From: Alphaproteobacteria bacterium
GTDB lineage: Bacteria; Myxococcota_A; UBA796; GCA-2862545
Length of the DNA stretch: 64,000 nucleotides
Assembly: GCA_020632875.1 (NCBI GenBank)
Contig: JACKET010000011.1
Location: forward strand, 124,001 to 188,000
Reading direction: 5' to 3'
Positions 38,416 through 46,645 of the stretch are shown piece after piece (the stretch's first letter is position 1; each line of letters opens with the position of its first letter). The notes below the pieces were generated by a model. The model did no database searches. It was not told the origin of the DNA and saw only the letters and a list, made by a program, of their open reading frames with translations. The translations under genes and the position numbers were made by a program.

Positions 38416-40277
38416 TCCGCCCCGCGCTGCGCGCGCTGGCGCTCGCCGCGGCCTCGACGCTGCTGGTCGAGCTCCTGTGGGTCGCCGGCCTGCTCGGCGG
38501 CATCGAGGCCGACATCACCGATGCCTGGCACGACATCCGCGGCGAGAGGTCCGACATGGACGTGCCCATCGTGCTGGTCGCCGTCGACGACGCCACGCTC
38601 GACCGCATCCCCGACCCCTTCGTGTTCTGGGGGCCGCGCTTCGCCGCGGCGTTCGAGACGCTGCGCGCGAACGGCACGACGGCCATCGGGCTCGACTTCC
38701 TCACGAAGGTCAGCGGCGAGGACTTCTTCCGCCGCAACGGCATGGACGACCTGCCGATCTCCCGCACCTGGGACGCCTCGTTCCGCAGCAACCTGTTCCA
38801 GAAGGACGTGGTGCTCGTCGGGTCGCGGGTGCCGAAGACCGACGACCGGGACCTCGTCGACCTGCCGATCGGCGAGTTCCTGCTGATGATCGGGAGCGCG
38901 CGGTCGAACGTGGGCCTCGACAACCTGCCGCACGATGCCGACGGCAAGGTGCGGCGGTGGCGGCCCGTCGTCGCGGCCGAGCTGGCGTCCGACCCGCGGG
39001 CCCCGGTGCACTCGCTGTCTCTCGCGCTCGCCCTGCACCACCTGGGCCTGCCCGCGGATGCCGGGCGCTGGGAGATCGCCGGGCACGCGGTGGAGATGGA
39101 CGATTCGCTCGAGCGCATCGTGTTCCGCGGGCCGCCGGGCACCTGGCCGCGGGTGCCGTTCTGGAAGCTCACCGAGCCCGGCGCGCTCACGGACGCCGAG
39201 AAGGCCCTGCTGCACGGCGCCATCGCGATCGTGGGCGCGACCCACACCGGCTCGACCGACCGCCTGCGCAGCCCGTTCGGCGAGCAGCTCATGCCCGGCG
39301 CCGAGGTGCACGCGAACGCGCTCGGCACCCTGCTGTCGGGGCGCCGCCTGCACGCGCTGCCCCTGCCCGGCCGCGCCGGCCTCGTGCTGCTGCTCACCTG
39401 GCTCGCCGCCACGGCCTTCCTGCTGTCGGACGTGCGGGCCGGGGGAGCCGCGCTGGGCGCGACCGCGCTCGCCGTGCCCCTCGTGGGGTACGCCGCGTTC
39501 TCCACGGGGGATCTGCTGTTCCCGGTCGCCAGCGTCGAGCTCGCCGTCGGCGTCGCGTTCGCCGGGGCCTTCACCTGGCGCTACCTCGGCGAGGAGAGCG
39601 AGAAGCGCCACCTGCGCCGCGTGTTCCAGCGGTACGTCTCGGACGCCGTGGTCGACGACATCCTCTCGTCGCCCGACGGCCTGCGGCTCGGCGGCGAGCG
39701 CCGCCAGATCACGGTGCTGTTCACCGACATCCGCAACTTCACGACGTTCAGCGAAGACCTCGAGCCCGAGGAGATCGTCGAGATGCTGAACGTGTACTTC
39801 GACCGCGCCTGCCGGCCGATCCTCGACCAGGGCGGGGTCGTCGACAAGTTCATCGGCGACGCGATCATGGCGGTGTTCGGGGCACCCGTGGGCAGCGACG
39901 ACCACGCCGATCGCGCGATTGCGGCGGCCCTCGAAATCTCCCGGGCGGCTGACGGGTTCCGGGAGTGGATGGCCGCGCGCTTCCCCGACCGGGAGCTGCC
40001 GGTCTTCGACATCGGCATCGGCATCCACACGGGGGCGGCGGTCGTGGGCAACATCGGGTTCGAGCGGCGCACGGAGTACACGGTGATCGGCGATGCCGTG
40101 AACGTCGCGTCGCGCCTCGAAGGGCTCACGAAGACGGTCGGGTGCCGGCTCCTCGTGAGCCGCGACGCGCTGGCCGCCGCAAAGCAGGGCTACCAGACCG
40201 GTCGATCCGCGGATATGTCGGTGAAGGGTCGGGAAGAGCCCGTCGCCGTCGTCGAGATCACCGGGAGGAGTCAGTGA
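38412..40277 (+). CDS. CHASE2-domain adenylate cyclase
   Basis: GTG 38412 overlaps the CHAT stop; 621 residues. One N-terminal membrane helix is followed by an extracytoplasmic CHASE2 sensor (VPIVLVAVDDATLDRI, FRGPPGTWPRVPFW, LHGAIAIVGATHTGSTDRLR, FGEQLMPGAEVHANAL). Then come three membrane helices (about 315-385) and a class III cyclase domain. Metal ligands Asp439 (LFTDIRNFT) and Asp483 (KFIGDAIMAVFG) are present. The Lys in VVDKFIGD and Asp in IGDAVNVASRLE predict ATP over GTP, so cAMP is the likely product. The pairing of CHASE2 and CHAT is known in cyanobacterial proteins, sometimes fused. GTGA overlap with the next gene. Confidence 0.93.
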   Translation: MIRPALRALALAAASTLLVELLWVAGLLGGIEADITDAWHDIRGERSDMDVPIVLVAVDDATLDRIPDPFVFWGPRFAAAFETLRANGTTAIGLDFLTKVSGEDFFRRNGMDDLPISRTWDASFRSNLFQKDVVLVGSRVPKTDDRDLVDLPIGEFLLMIGSARSNVGLDNLPHDADGKVRRWRPVVAAELASDPRAPVHSLSLALALHHLGLPADAGRWEIAGHAVEMDDSLERIVFRGPPGTWPRVPFWKLTEPGALTDAEKALLHGAIAIVGATHTGSTDRLRSPFGEQLMPGAEVHANALGTLLSGRRLHALPLPGRAGLVLLLTWLAATAFLLSDVRAGGAALGATALAVPLVGYAAFSTGDLLFPVASVELAVGVAFAGAFTWRYLGEESEKRHLRRVFQRYVSDAVVDDILSSPDGLRLGGERRQITVLFTDIRNFTTFSEDLEPEEIVEMLNVYFDRACRPILDQGGVVDKFIGDAIMAVFGAPVGSDDHADRAIAAALEISRAADGFREWMAARFPDRELPVFDIGIGIHTGAAVVGNIGFERRTEYTVIGDAVNVASRLEGLTKTVGCRLLVSRDALAAAKQGYQTGRSADMSVKGREEPVAVVEITGRSQ

Positions 40278-40894
40278 GCGTCTGGATCGCCCTCTCCGCA
40301 GCCCTCGCGGCCGACGCGCCGATGCCCGACATCGCGCTCGCCACGGCCGTGTCGGGCCCCGTCGTGCTCGCCGGCGACACCCGCGCCGAGCTCGCTCCGT
40401 TCTCGAAGGTGCGCGAGGGCGACGTGCTCCAGCTGCCCGCCGATGCGCGCCTCGAGCTCGTCTACTTCTCCGACGGGCACTCCGAGACGTTCGCGGGCCC
40501 GCTCGATCTCGTGGTCGGCAAGCCGGCCGAGCCGGTCTCGCGCACCGAGGGCGACGCGCTCGTCGGCGAAGCGCTCCGCGGTCTGCCGGCGCTGGCGCGG
40601 CGCGCCGAGCTCGACAAGGGCGGTCACACGCTGGTGCGCGGCACCGCCAAAGAGGTCCCGCTCGACGACGACGACCGCGCCACCCTCGATGCGGCGCGCA
40701 AGCACTACGAGGCCCTGCGTGCCGAAGCCGCCGAAGCCGACGTGCTGCCCGAGCTGTACCTCGCGACGGTGTACCTCGAGTACTCCCGCTCCGACGACGC
40801 GCTGGGGGTGCTGAAGTCGGCGCGCGAGCGCTGCGGCACCTGCGCGCTGCCCGCCCAGCTCGTGGCGTGGCTCGAGCCGCCGCCCTCGAACTGA
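40274..40894 (+). CDS. FecR-like periplasmic protein
   Basis: GTG 40274 overlaps the cyclase stop; 206 residues. The signal sequence is VWIALSAALAADA. Residues ~20-85 resemble a FecR domain: ATAVSGPVVLAGDTRAEL, REGDVLQLPADARLELVYFS, DGHSETFAGP, the usual beta-strand wording in which an environmental level is set against a baseline. The C-terminal half is helical (LDAARKHYEALRAEAAEA, LYLATVYLEYSRSDDALGVL), like a TPR pair, with a CGTC near the end. It may be the ligand or adaptor for the CHASE2 and CHAT proteins; this is inferred from operon structure. Confidence 0.75.
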   Translation: MSVWIALSAALAADAPMPDIALATAVSGPVVLAGDTRAELAPFSKVREGDVLQLPADARLELVYFSDGHSETFAGPLDLVVGKPAEPVSRTEGDALVGEALRGLPALARRAELDKGGHTLVRGTAKEVPLDDDDRATLDAARKHYEALRAEAAEADVLPELYLATVYLEYSRSDDALGVLKSARERCGTCALPAQLVAWLEPPPSN

Positions 40895-40904
40895 AGCCGC
40901 TGAC

Positions 40905-41723
40905 TCAGGATTCCTCGCCCGCCTCCGCGATGCGTCGGTCGAGCAGGTCGTCGAGCAGCTCGATCCGCCCGCTGAGCTCGAGCAGCTGCGTGTGCTGCTC
41001 GCGGGCCCCCCAGAGCAACGGGGTGCCGATGACCTCGGTGAGGAGGGCGACGAGCCCGCTGTCGGCCTCGCCGTGGTGGCCGTGCTCCCATCCATCCACG
41101 CGGGCGCGCTCGAGGCACGCGTCGAGCCGCGCGATGCCGTCGGCGATGCGGCTCTCGGCCGACTCGACCTGTGCGGAGTGGTGAGCGGTCTCGAAGAACC
41201 CGCCGCCGCGGCGTCGATTGCGGGTACGTGCATGGAACACCGCCGCGTCCTGGGTCACCTGGAGCCCCGACTCCACCGCGCTGCGCAGCTGCTGGCACGC
41301 GACCTTCGCTGCGAGCAGCGTGCGGACGCGCAGCTGGGCCTTCGCCGCGGGCGAGTCGTCTTCGAGCACGGCGAAGCGGGCGTGACGCGGGTCGTTCTCG
41401 TCGCCGATCGCGGCGAGGGCGGCCTGGCCCTCTTCGGTCTCGCGGTGCTCGCGCGCCTTCCGCCGCTCTTCGCCGAGCGCCTGGTGCGCGATCTCGAGCG
41501 CCACGCGGTCTTCGTCGAGGGCCGCGCGCGCTGCGTGCGCCGCTTCGGTGGCCGCCGCGACGCGTGCCTCGTGCTGGCCGGTCAGCCGCGCCCAGAACCC
41601 GCCGACACCCTCGAGCACGGCCAGCTCGCGCGTCGCCTGCTGGAACACCGACGACAGCTGGGCCACCCGCCGCTCCAGGCGTGCGACCTCGGCCTCCAGG
41701 GCGATCTGGGTGCTCTCGTCCAC
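40905..41723 (-). CDS. Coiled-coil protein of unknown function
   Basis: GTG 41723 with GGAGG ahead gives 272 residues; the longer frame upstream is antisense to the MopE gene. Heptad-rich helices run through the N-terminal half (LEAEVARLERRVAQLSSVFQ, EAAHAARAALDEDRVALEIA, GEERRKAREHRETEEG), and the C-terminus is also helical (LLELSGRIELLDDLLDRRI). No signal peptide or membrane segment. It sits 16 bases after the MopE protein stop and converges with the FecR-like gene. Confidence 0.75.
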   Translation of the reverse strand: MDESTQIALEAEVARLERRVAQLSSVFQQATRELAVLEGVGGFWARLTGQHEARVAAATEAAHAARAALDEDRVALEIAHQALGEERRKAREHRETEEGQAALAAIGDENDPRHARFAVLEDDSPAAKAQLRVRTLLAAKVACQQLRSAVESGLQVTQDAAVFHARTRNRRRGGGFFETAHHSAQVESAESRIADGIARLDACLERARVDGWEHGHHGEADSGLVALLTEVIGTPLLWGAREQHTQLLELSGRIELLDDLLDRRIAEAGEES

Positions 41724-41739
41724 TCGACCTCCGGCCCCA

Positions 41740-44700
41740 TCATCGCCGTTGTGCGGCGCCGGGGCTACGGCGCCGGGCCACGAGCCCGAGCAGCAGGAGC
41801 ACGGCGGACTCGGAGTGACCGGTGCTCCCGCACCCGCACCCGAAGGCCGGCTCCGGAGGCTGGCCGGGCGCGTCTCCACCCGGATCGAGCGGGTCCATGC
41901 CCAGGAGGAGCTCGACGCGGTCGGGCACGTCGTCCCCGTCGCTGTCGAGCGTCGGGTCGAGTGCGTCCTCCCCGTCACAGTCCTGATCCACCCCGTCTCC
42001 GCCGACCTCGGGAGCCCCCGGGTAGGCATCGGGATCGCTGTCGTCGCAGTCGGTGTCGTTCGGCGCGTAGCCCGCATCCCCGCAGATCTCGAACGGGATC
42101 CCCGTGCCGTACCCGTCGCCGTCTTCGTCGCGGTACAGCGTGGTGAGCACGACATTCGGATCGGCCGCGTCGATCAGGGCGTCGCAGTCGTCGTCGATGC
42201 CGTTGCACACCTCGGTGGCGAGCGGCGACACGTCGGCATCCAGGTCGTCGCAGTCGCCCGCCAGCGCGACGTGCCCGCTCGGCGCGCCGCAGGCCTGCAC
42301 CTCGCCGGCGAGCAGGCCGTATCCGTCGCCGTCGTCGTCCGGGTACCAGTCGGACACCGGGATGCCGTCGTCCGCCACGCCCGTGCAGTCGTCGTCCACG
42401 CCGTTGCAGACCTCCGGCTCGCTCGGGCTGATCGCGGGGTCGCCGTCGTCGCAGTCCGTCGAGTCCGCCACGTGACCGGGCACCGGAGCACACGACTCGA
42501 CGACGGCGCTCGTGGGGTCGCCGTGCCCGTCGCCATCGGCATCGACGAACCACGGGACCGGCTGGGTGTCGTCGTCGACGAGCAGGTTGCAGTCGTTGTC
42601 GAGCGCGTCGCAGAGCTCGGGGGCCCCGGGGTACACGGTGTTCGCGGTGTCGGCGCAGTCCGTGTCGTCGGCCACGAACCCGGACGGGCGCGCACAGGCC
42701 ATCTGTACGACGGCCGGGTCGCCGAAGCCGTCGCCGTCGTCGTCCGCGTACCAGGGCACCGCGAGCCCCTCGTCGACGGAGCCGTCGCAGTCGTCGTCCT
42801 CGCCGTCGCAGGTCTCGTCGGCGCCCGGATGGTCGGCAGCATCGGCGTCGTTGCAGTCCGACGCGTCGATCAGGTACCCACCAGGCTGGCTGCAGGCCGC
42901 CACCACGGCGTTGGGATCGCCGAACCCGTCGCCATCGAGGTCGCGGTGGTACTGCGTCTGCACGCCATCGTCGGCCACCCCGTCGCAGTCGTCGTCGGCG
43001 CCGTCGCACACCTCCGAGGCGCCGGGGTTTCGGGACGCATCCTGGTCGTCGCAGTCGGTCGCGTCGAGCACGTGTCCCGGAGGCGCTTCGCACTGCGTCA
43101 CGGGCGCGGCCGGGTCTCCGTAGCCGTCGCCGTCGTCGTCCGCGTACCAGGTGGGGATGCCGTCTTCGTCGACGCCGCCGTCGCAGTCGTTGTCCTGCCC
43201 GTCGCAGATCTCCGGCGCCGCCGTGCCCGACTCGTCGGGGGTCGAGAACGCCGGGTGGACGGTCGCGTCGCTGTCGTCGCAGTCCGTGCTCGCATACGAC
43301 TCGCCCGGATCGAGGCAGTCCTCGTCCGAGGAGTAGATCGTCACGCCCGAGCCGACCCGATCGCCGTCGAGGTCTTCGAAACACGCGGTGAGGTCGAAGC
43401 CGTTGCAGTCCTGGTCGACCCCGTCGTTCGCGACCTCGGGCGCACCGCCGTAGATGGACGCGTCGCCGTCGTCGCAGTCCGTCCCCGTCGCGGCCTCGGA
43501 CCCGTCGAGGCAGTCGAGATCGGCCGAGATCACGGTGGCTCCGGAATCCGAGCCGTCTCCGTCCCCATCCAGGTCGACGTAGCAGACCTCGGAGCCGTCG
43601 CACGACTGGTCGACGCCGTCGCCGGGCTGCTCCACCGCGCCCGGGTGCGTGAGCGCATCGGTGTCGTCGCAATCCCACGTGTTGGTCGAGCCGCCGTTCG
43701 AGTCGCACGCCACGGACTGGGCGAGCACGATGTTCCCCGCCGGCCCGCCGTAGCCGTCCTGATCGGCGTCTTCGTAGCAGAGCTCCCACCCGTCGCAGTC
43801 CTGATCGACCCCGTCGAGCGGCTGCTCGGTGTTGCCCGGGCCGACGTTCGGGTCGGTGTCGTCGCAGTCGAGGCCGTCCCACGACTCGTTGGGCTGGTTG
43901 CAGTTGAGGTTGTTCGAGAAGAGCGGGTTGTTCGGGTCGCCGTGGTCGTCGCCGTCGAAGTCCGCGTAGCAGAGCTCGGAGCCGTTGCAGTCCTGATCGA
44001 CGCCGTCGGACGGGATCTCCGTCGCCCCTGGATTCACGGCCGGGTTGTTGTCGTTGCAGTCGCCCGCGCCCCCGGTCTCGCCCGTGAGGCACCAGCCGTC
44101 GCCGCTCGTGTCGCGCCCGCCGGGGCACCACGTGTCGCCATCCTGGTCGCGCGCGTTGCGGCACACCGAGTCGGACAGGTCGATCGCTCCGTCGCAGTCG
44201 TTGTCCTTGCCGTCGGTGCACGCGCCGATCGGCGTCTCGGTGAGGCCGGGGCTCTCGGCGGGATCGGCGTCGTCGCAGTCGTTCGGGGACGACCCGTCGG
44301 CGCAGGCCGACCGCTCGCAGTAGCCGTCGCCGTCGTCGTCGGTGAAGACGGCGCAGCTGGCCTCGGCGAGGTCGGTCGTGGTGTCGCAGTCGTTGTCGAG
44401 GCCGTCGGAGCACTTCGCAGCCGTGTTCTCGTCGTTGCCCGGGAACATCGCGCTGCTGGCGTCGTTGCAGTCGCCCGGCGTCGAGTCGATGCAGTTGGAC
44501 GCGTGCTCGCAGTACCCGTCGTTGTCGTTGTCGGCCCAGGCCGCGCAGCTCGACTCCTGCTGGTCGGTCTGGCCGTCGCAGTCGTTGTTCACGTTGTCGG
44601 AGCACCGCGCGAACGTGTTCTCGAGGACCGACGGATTGATGCTCGCATTGGTGTCGTTGCAGTCGCCCGGCGTGGAGTCGATGCAGTTGGACGCGTGCTC

Positions 44701-45006
44701 GCAGTACCCGTCGTTGTCGTTGTCGGCCCAGGCCGCGCAGCTCGCTTCGCCCTGGTCGGTCGTCGCGTCGCAGTCGTTGTTCACGTTGTCGGAGCAGCGC
44801 GCGAACGTGTTCTCGAGGACCGACGGGTTGATGCTCGGGTTGTTGTCGTTGCAGTCGCTCGGAGCGGCGAGCTCAGCGGTGGTCTCGCACAGCCCGTTGG
44901 CGTCGAGGTCCTGCCCCGTGGGGCAATAGCCATCCCCGTCGGCGTCGGCGCTGGGCACGCTGCCGGCAGACGCCAGGGACAGCAGGAACATCCACATCCC
45001 GCACAC
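41740..45006 (-). CDS. Long MopE-type metal-binding repeat protein, secreted, MYXO-CTERM-like tail
   Basis: 1088 residues. Signal peptide MFLLSLASAGSVPSA. The whole body is built of about 15 repeats of the putative metal-binding motif (PF11617, MopE family), for example DCNDNNPSINPSV..., DCDDTDPNVGPGNTEQPLDG and VDQDCDG, each with paired Cys and Asp-rich DxDxDG loops. These bind copper or calcium in MopE-like proteins. The C-terminus is GCGCGSTGHSESA, a Leu/Val hydrophobic stretch and ARRRSPG, the Cys-hydrophobic-Arg layout of MYXO-CTERM. It is a candidate surface or released metal- or calcium-binding filament. Confidence 0.9.
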   Translation of the reverse strand: MCGMWMFLLSLASAGSVPSADADGDGYCPTGQDLDANGLCETTAELAAPSDCNDNNPSINPSVLENTFARCSDNVNNDCDATTDQGEASCAAWADNDNDGYCEHASNCIDSTPGDCNDTNASINPSVLENTFARCSDNVNNDCDGQTDQQESSCAAWADNDNDGYCEHASNCIDSTPGDCNDASSAMFPGNDENTAAKCSDGLDNDCDTTTDLAEASCAVFTDDDGDGYCERSACADGSSPNDCDDADPAESPGLTETPIGACTDGKDNDCDGAIDLSDSVCRNARDQDGDTWCPGGRDTSGDGWCLTGETGGAGDCNDNNPAVNPGATEIPSDGVDQDCNGSELCYADFDGDDHGDPNNPLFSNNLNCNQPNESWDGLDCDDTDPNVGPGNTEQPLDGVDQDCDGWELCYEDADQDGYGGPAGNIVLAQSVACDSNGGSTNTWDCDDTDALTHPGAVEQPGDGVDQSCDGSEVCYVDLDGDGDGSDSGATVISADLDCLDGSEAATGTDCDDGDASIYGGAPEVANDGVDQDCNGFDLTACFEDLDGDRVGSGVTIYSSDEDCLDPGESYASTDCDDSDATVHPAFSTPDESGTAAPEICDGQDNDCDGGVDEDGIPTWYADDDGDGYGDPAAPVTQCEAPPGHVLDATDCDDQDASRNPGASEVCDGADDDCDGVADDGVQTQYHRDLDGDGFGDPNAVVAACSQPGGYLIDASDCNDADAADHPGADETCDGEDDDCDGSVDEGLAVPWYADDDGDGFGDPAVVQMACARPSGFVADDTDCADTANTVYPGAPELCDALDNDCNLLVDDDTQPVPWFVDADGDGHGDPTSAVVESCAPVPGHVADSTDCDDGDPAISPSEPEVCNGVDDDCTGVADDGIPVSDWYPDDDGDGYGLLAGEVQACGAPSGHVALAGDCDDLDADVSPLATEVCNGIDDDCDALIDAADPNVVLTTLYRDEDGDGYGTGIPFEICGDAGYAPNDTDCDDSDPDAYPGAPEVGGDGVDQDCDGEDALDPTLDSDGDDVPDRVELLLGMDPLDPGGDAPGQPPEPAFGCGCGSTGHSESAVLLLLGLVARRRSPGAAQRR
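44470..44865 (-). repeat. 192-bp tandem DNA repeat inside the MopE gene
   Basis: Copies start at about 44584 and 44776 (GTTGTTCACGTTGTCGGAGCA), 192 bp apart, and a third partial copy precedes them. They are nearly identical over most of the length, encoding ENTFARCSDNVNNDCD through CIDSTPGDCND. The high DNA identity, unlike the rest of the gene, suggests a recent duplication that can change repeat number in frame. Confidence 0.8.
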
Positions 45007-45145
45007 TCTAGCAGCGCGTGGGGGCGCCGCCCGTGGCGATCCGTGTCACCCCGATGGCACCTGCCGAGCAGGCCTCCAGCACGCTGCAGAGAATCCCGAG
45101 CCGACTCTGCACGGACCCTGCACAGGGGGTGGGTACGGTGAGAGC

Positions 45146-45784
45146 ATGAGCACTTCACGCGTCGGTTCTCCCCTGTCCTGGGGTCGCGATTTCGCCGTGG
45201 TCGGCTGCGCCACCGGTGCCCTCGCGCCCTTCTTCGTCATCTTCGACCCGCTGTTCGCCGTGGCTGCCGGCTTCGCGGGTGCCGCGAGCGGCTTCCTGCT
45301 CGGCGTCGCCGCGGGGTGGACCGTCGAGCAGACCCGTGGGCACGTGCCGATCCCGGTGCTCGTCGCGTGCATGGCCGTGGCCGGCTCGCTGTGGGGCGCA
45401 GCGACGGGGACGGTCGGCGGAGCCGCGTCGCTGTGGTTCGGCATCGAGGGCGCGCCGCTCGGCTTCGTGCTCGGCGCCACGACGGGCATGGTGCAGCTCG
45501 GCCTGTTCTTCCTGCCGTACCTCGTGCTCCGGGTGCGCGGGGAATCCGCGCGACCCGCCGTGATCGGCGCGGTCCTGGCGGCCCCGTTCATGGGGTGGCT
45601 GGGGCTCGCGGCCCTCGCCGCATCGACGTTCGGGCTCTGGTTGTTCGCGCTCCCCGCGGCGGTGTGGCTCGGCATCGCCATCGACCGGAGCCACCGCCGT
45701 GACATTTCCACGGAAACATCAGAGATCTCCCGACTCTCGCGTCGTCCGGACGCCCACCTGCTACGCGCCACCTCCCGATTCTGA
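45146..45784 (+). CDS. Multi-pass membrane protein
   Basis: 212 residues with about six hydrophobic helices rich in Gly and Ala (FAVVGCATGALAPFFVIF, GFAGAASGFLLGVAAGW, VACMAVAGSLWGAATGTVGG, LGFVLGATTGMVQLGLFFL, AALAASTFGLWLFALPAAVW). The polar C-terminal tail (SHRRDISTETSEISRLSRR) should be cytoplasmic. No transporter signature was recognised. It is divergent from the MopE gene across 139 bp. Confidence 0.75.
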   Translation: MSTSRVGSPLSWGRDFAVVGCATGALAPFFVIFDPLFAVAAGFAGAASGFLLGVAAGWTVEQTRGHVPIPVLVACMAVAGSLWGAATGTVGGAASLWFGIEGAPLGFVLGATTGMVQLGLFFLPYLVLRVRGESARPAVIGAVLAAPFMGWLGLAALAASTFGLWLFALPAAVWLGIAIDRSHRRDISTETSEISRLSRRPDAHLLRATSRF

Positions 45785-45871
45785 CGGCGCGTGGCCGATC
45801 CTAGGGTCGGGTGAGCCCCGCGGACCGTTGCACGCCGCAGCCGTGCCCGGCGGGGCCCCCGAGAGGTCCAC

Positions 45872-46627
45872 ATGTCCCAGATCGTGCTCTTCGACGAAGG
45901 CGGCCACCGCAACATCCTCCTGCCCGAGCAGGATGCCGGCGCGGGCGTGGCATCGAACCAACACATCGTGATCGACGGGCAGAGCGCGCTGTTGCTCGAC
46001 CCGGGTGGCACCAAGGTGTACCGCGACGTGTTCACCGCAGCCGCGAAGGCGAAACAGACGGCGAAGCTCGAGATCGTCTTCCTCTCCCACCAGGACCCCG
46101 ACATCGTCGCCGCGCTCAACGGCTGGCTCATGACCACCGAGGCCCGCGCGGTGGTGTCGAAGCTCTGGCACCGCTTCATCCCCCACTTCGGGTCCGACAA
46201 GCTGGTGTACTCGCGGGTCGACCCGCTCCCCGACGAGGGCACCGTGCTGAAGCTCGGCGGCTGCGAGCTGCTCGTGCTGCCCGCGCACTTCCTGCACTCC
46301 GTCGGCAACTTCCACCTGTACGACCCGCGGTCGAAGATCCTGTACACGGGCGACCTCGGGGCCTCGCTCGGCGAGGACTACCGGGAGGTCTCCGACCTCG
46401 CCGCGCACATCCCGCTGATGGAGGGGTTCCATCGCCGGTACATGTCGTCGAACGCCGCGCTGCGCGCGTGGCTGAAGATGGTCCGGCCGCTGGACATCGA
46501 GATCGTGGCGCCCCAGCACGGCGCCCTGATGCGCGGACGGCCGATGATCGACGCGTTCTTCGACTGGCTCGAGGGCCTCGAGTGCGGCATCGACTACATG
46601 CCGGACGTGTTCCGGGTGCCCGCGTAG
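45872..46627 (+). CDS. ODP-type metallo-beta-lactamase-fold diiron protein
   Basis: 251 residues. This is the oxygen-binding diiron (ODP) branch of the MBL fold seen in the N-terminal half of flavodiiron proteins: the motif reads H73-Q-D75-P-D77-I78, then His142, Asp161 (TGDLG) 19 residues on, and a late His in APQHGAL. Spacing fits the flavodiiron ligands. Two variations: the Glu of HxExDH is Asp75 and the second His of the motif is Ile78. There is no flavodoxin domain, so any oxygen/NO reduction would need another donor; stand-alone ODP proteins act as oxygen sensors in some bacteria. GAGAGG precedes the ATG. Confidence 0.88.
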   Translation: MSQIVLFDEGGHRNILLPEQDAGAGVASNQHIVIDGQSALLLDPGGTKVYRDVFTAAAKAKQTAKLEIVFLSHQDPDIVAALNGWLMTTEARAVVSKLWHRFIPHFGSDKLVYSRVDPLPDEGTVLKLGGCELLVLPAHFLHSVGNFHLYDPRSKILYTGDLGASLGEDYREVSDLAAHIPLMEGFHRRYMSSNAALRAWLKMVRPLDIEIVAPQHGALMRGRPMIDAFFDWLEGLECGIDYMPDVFRVPA

Positions 46628-46645
46628 CTCCGCTCGGCGGGCCCG

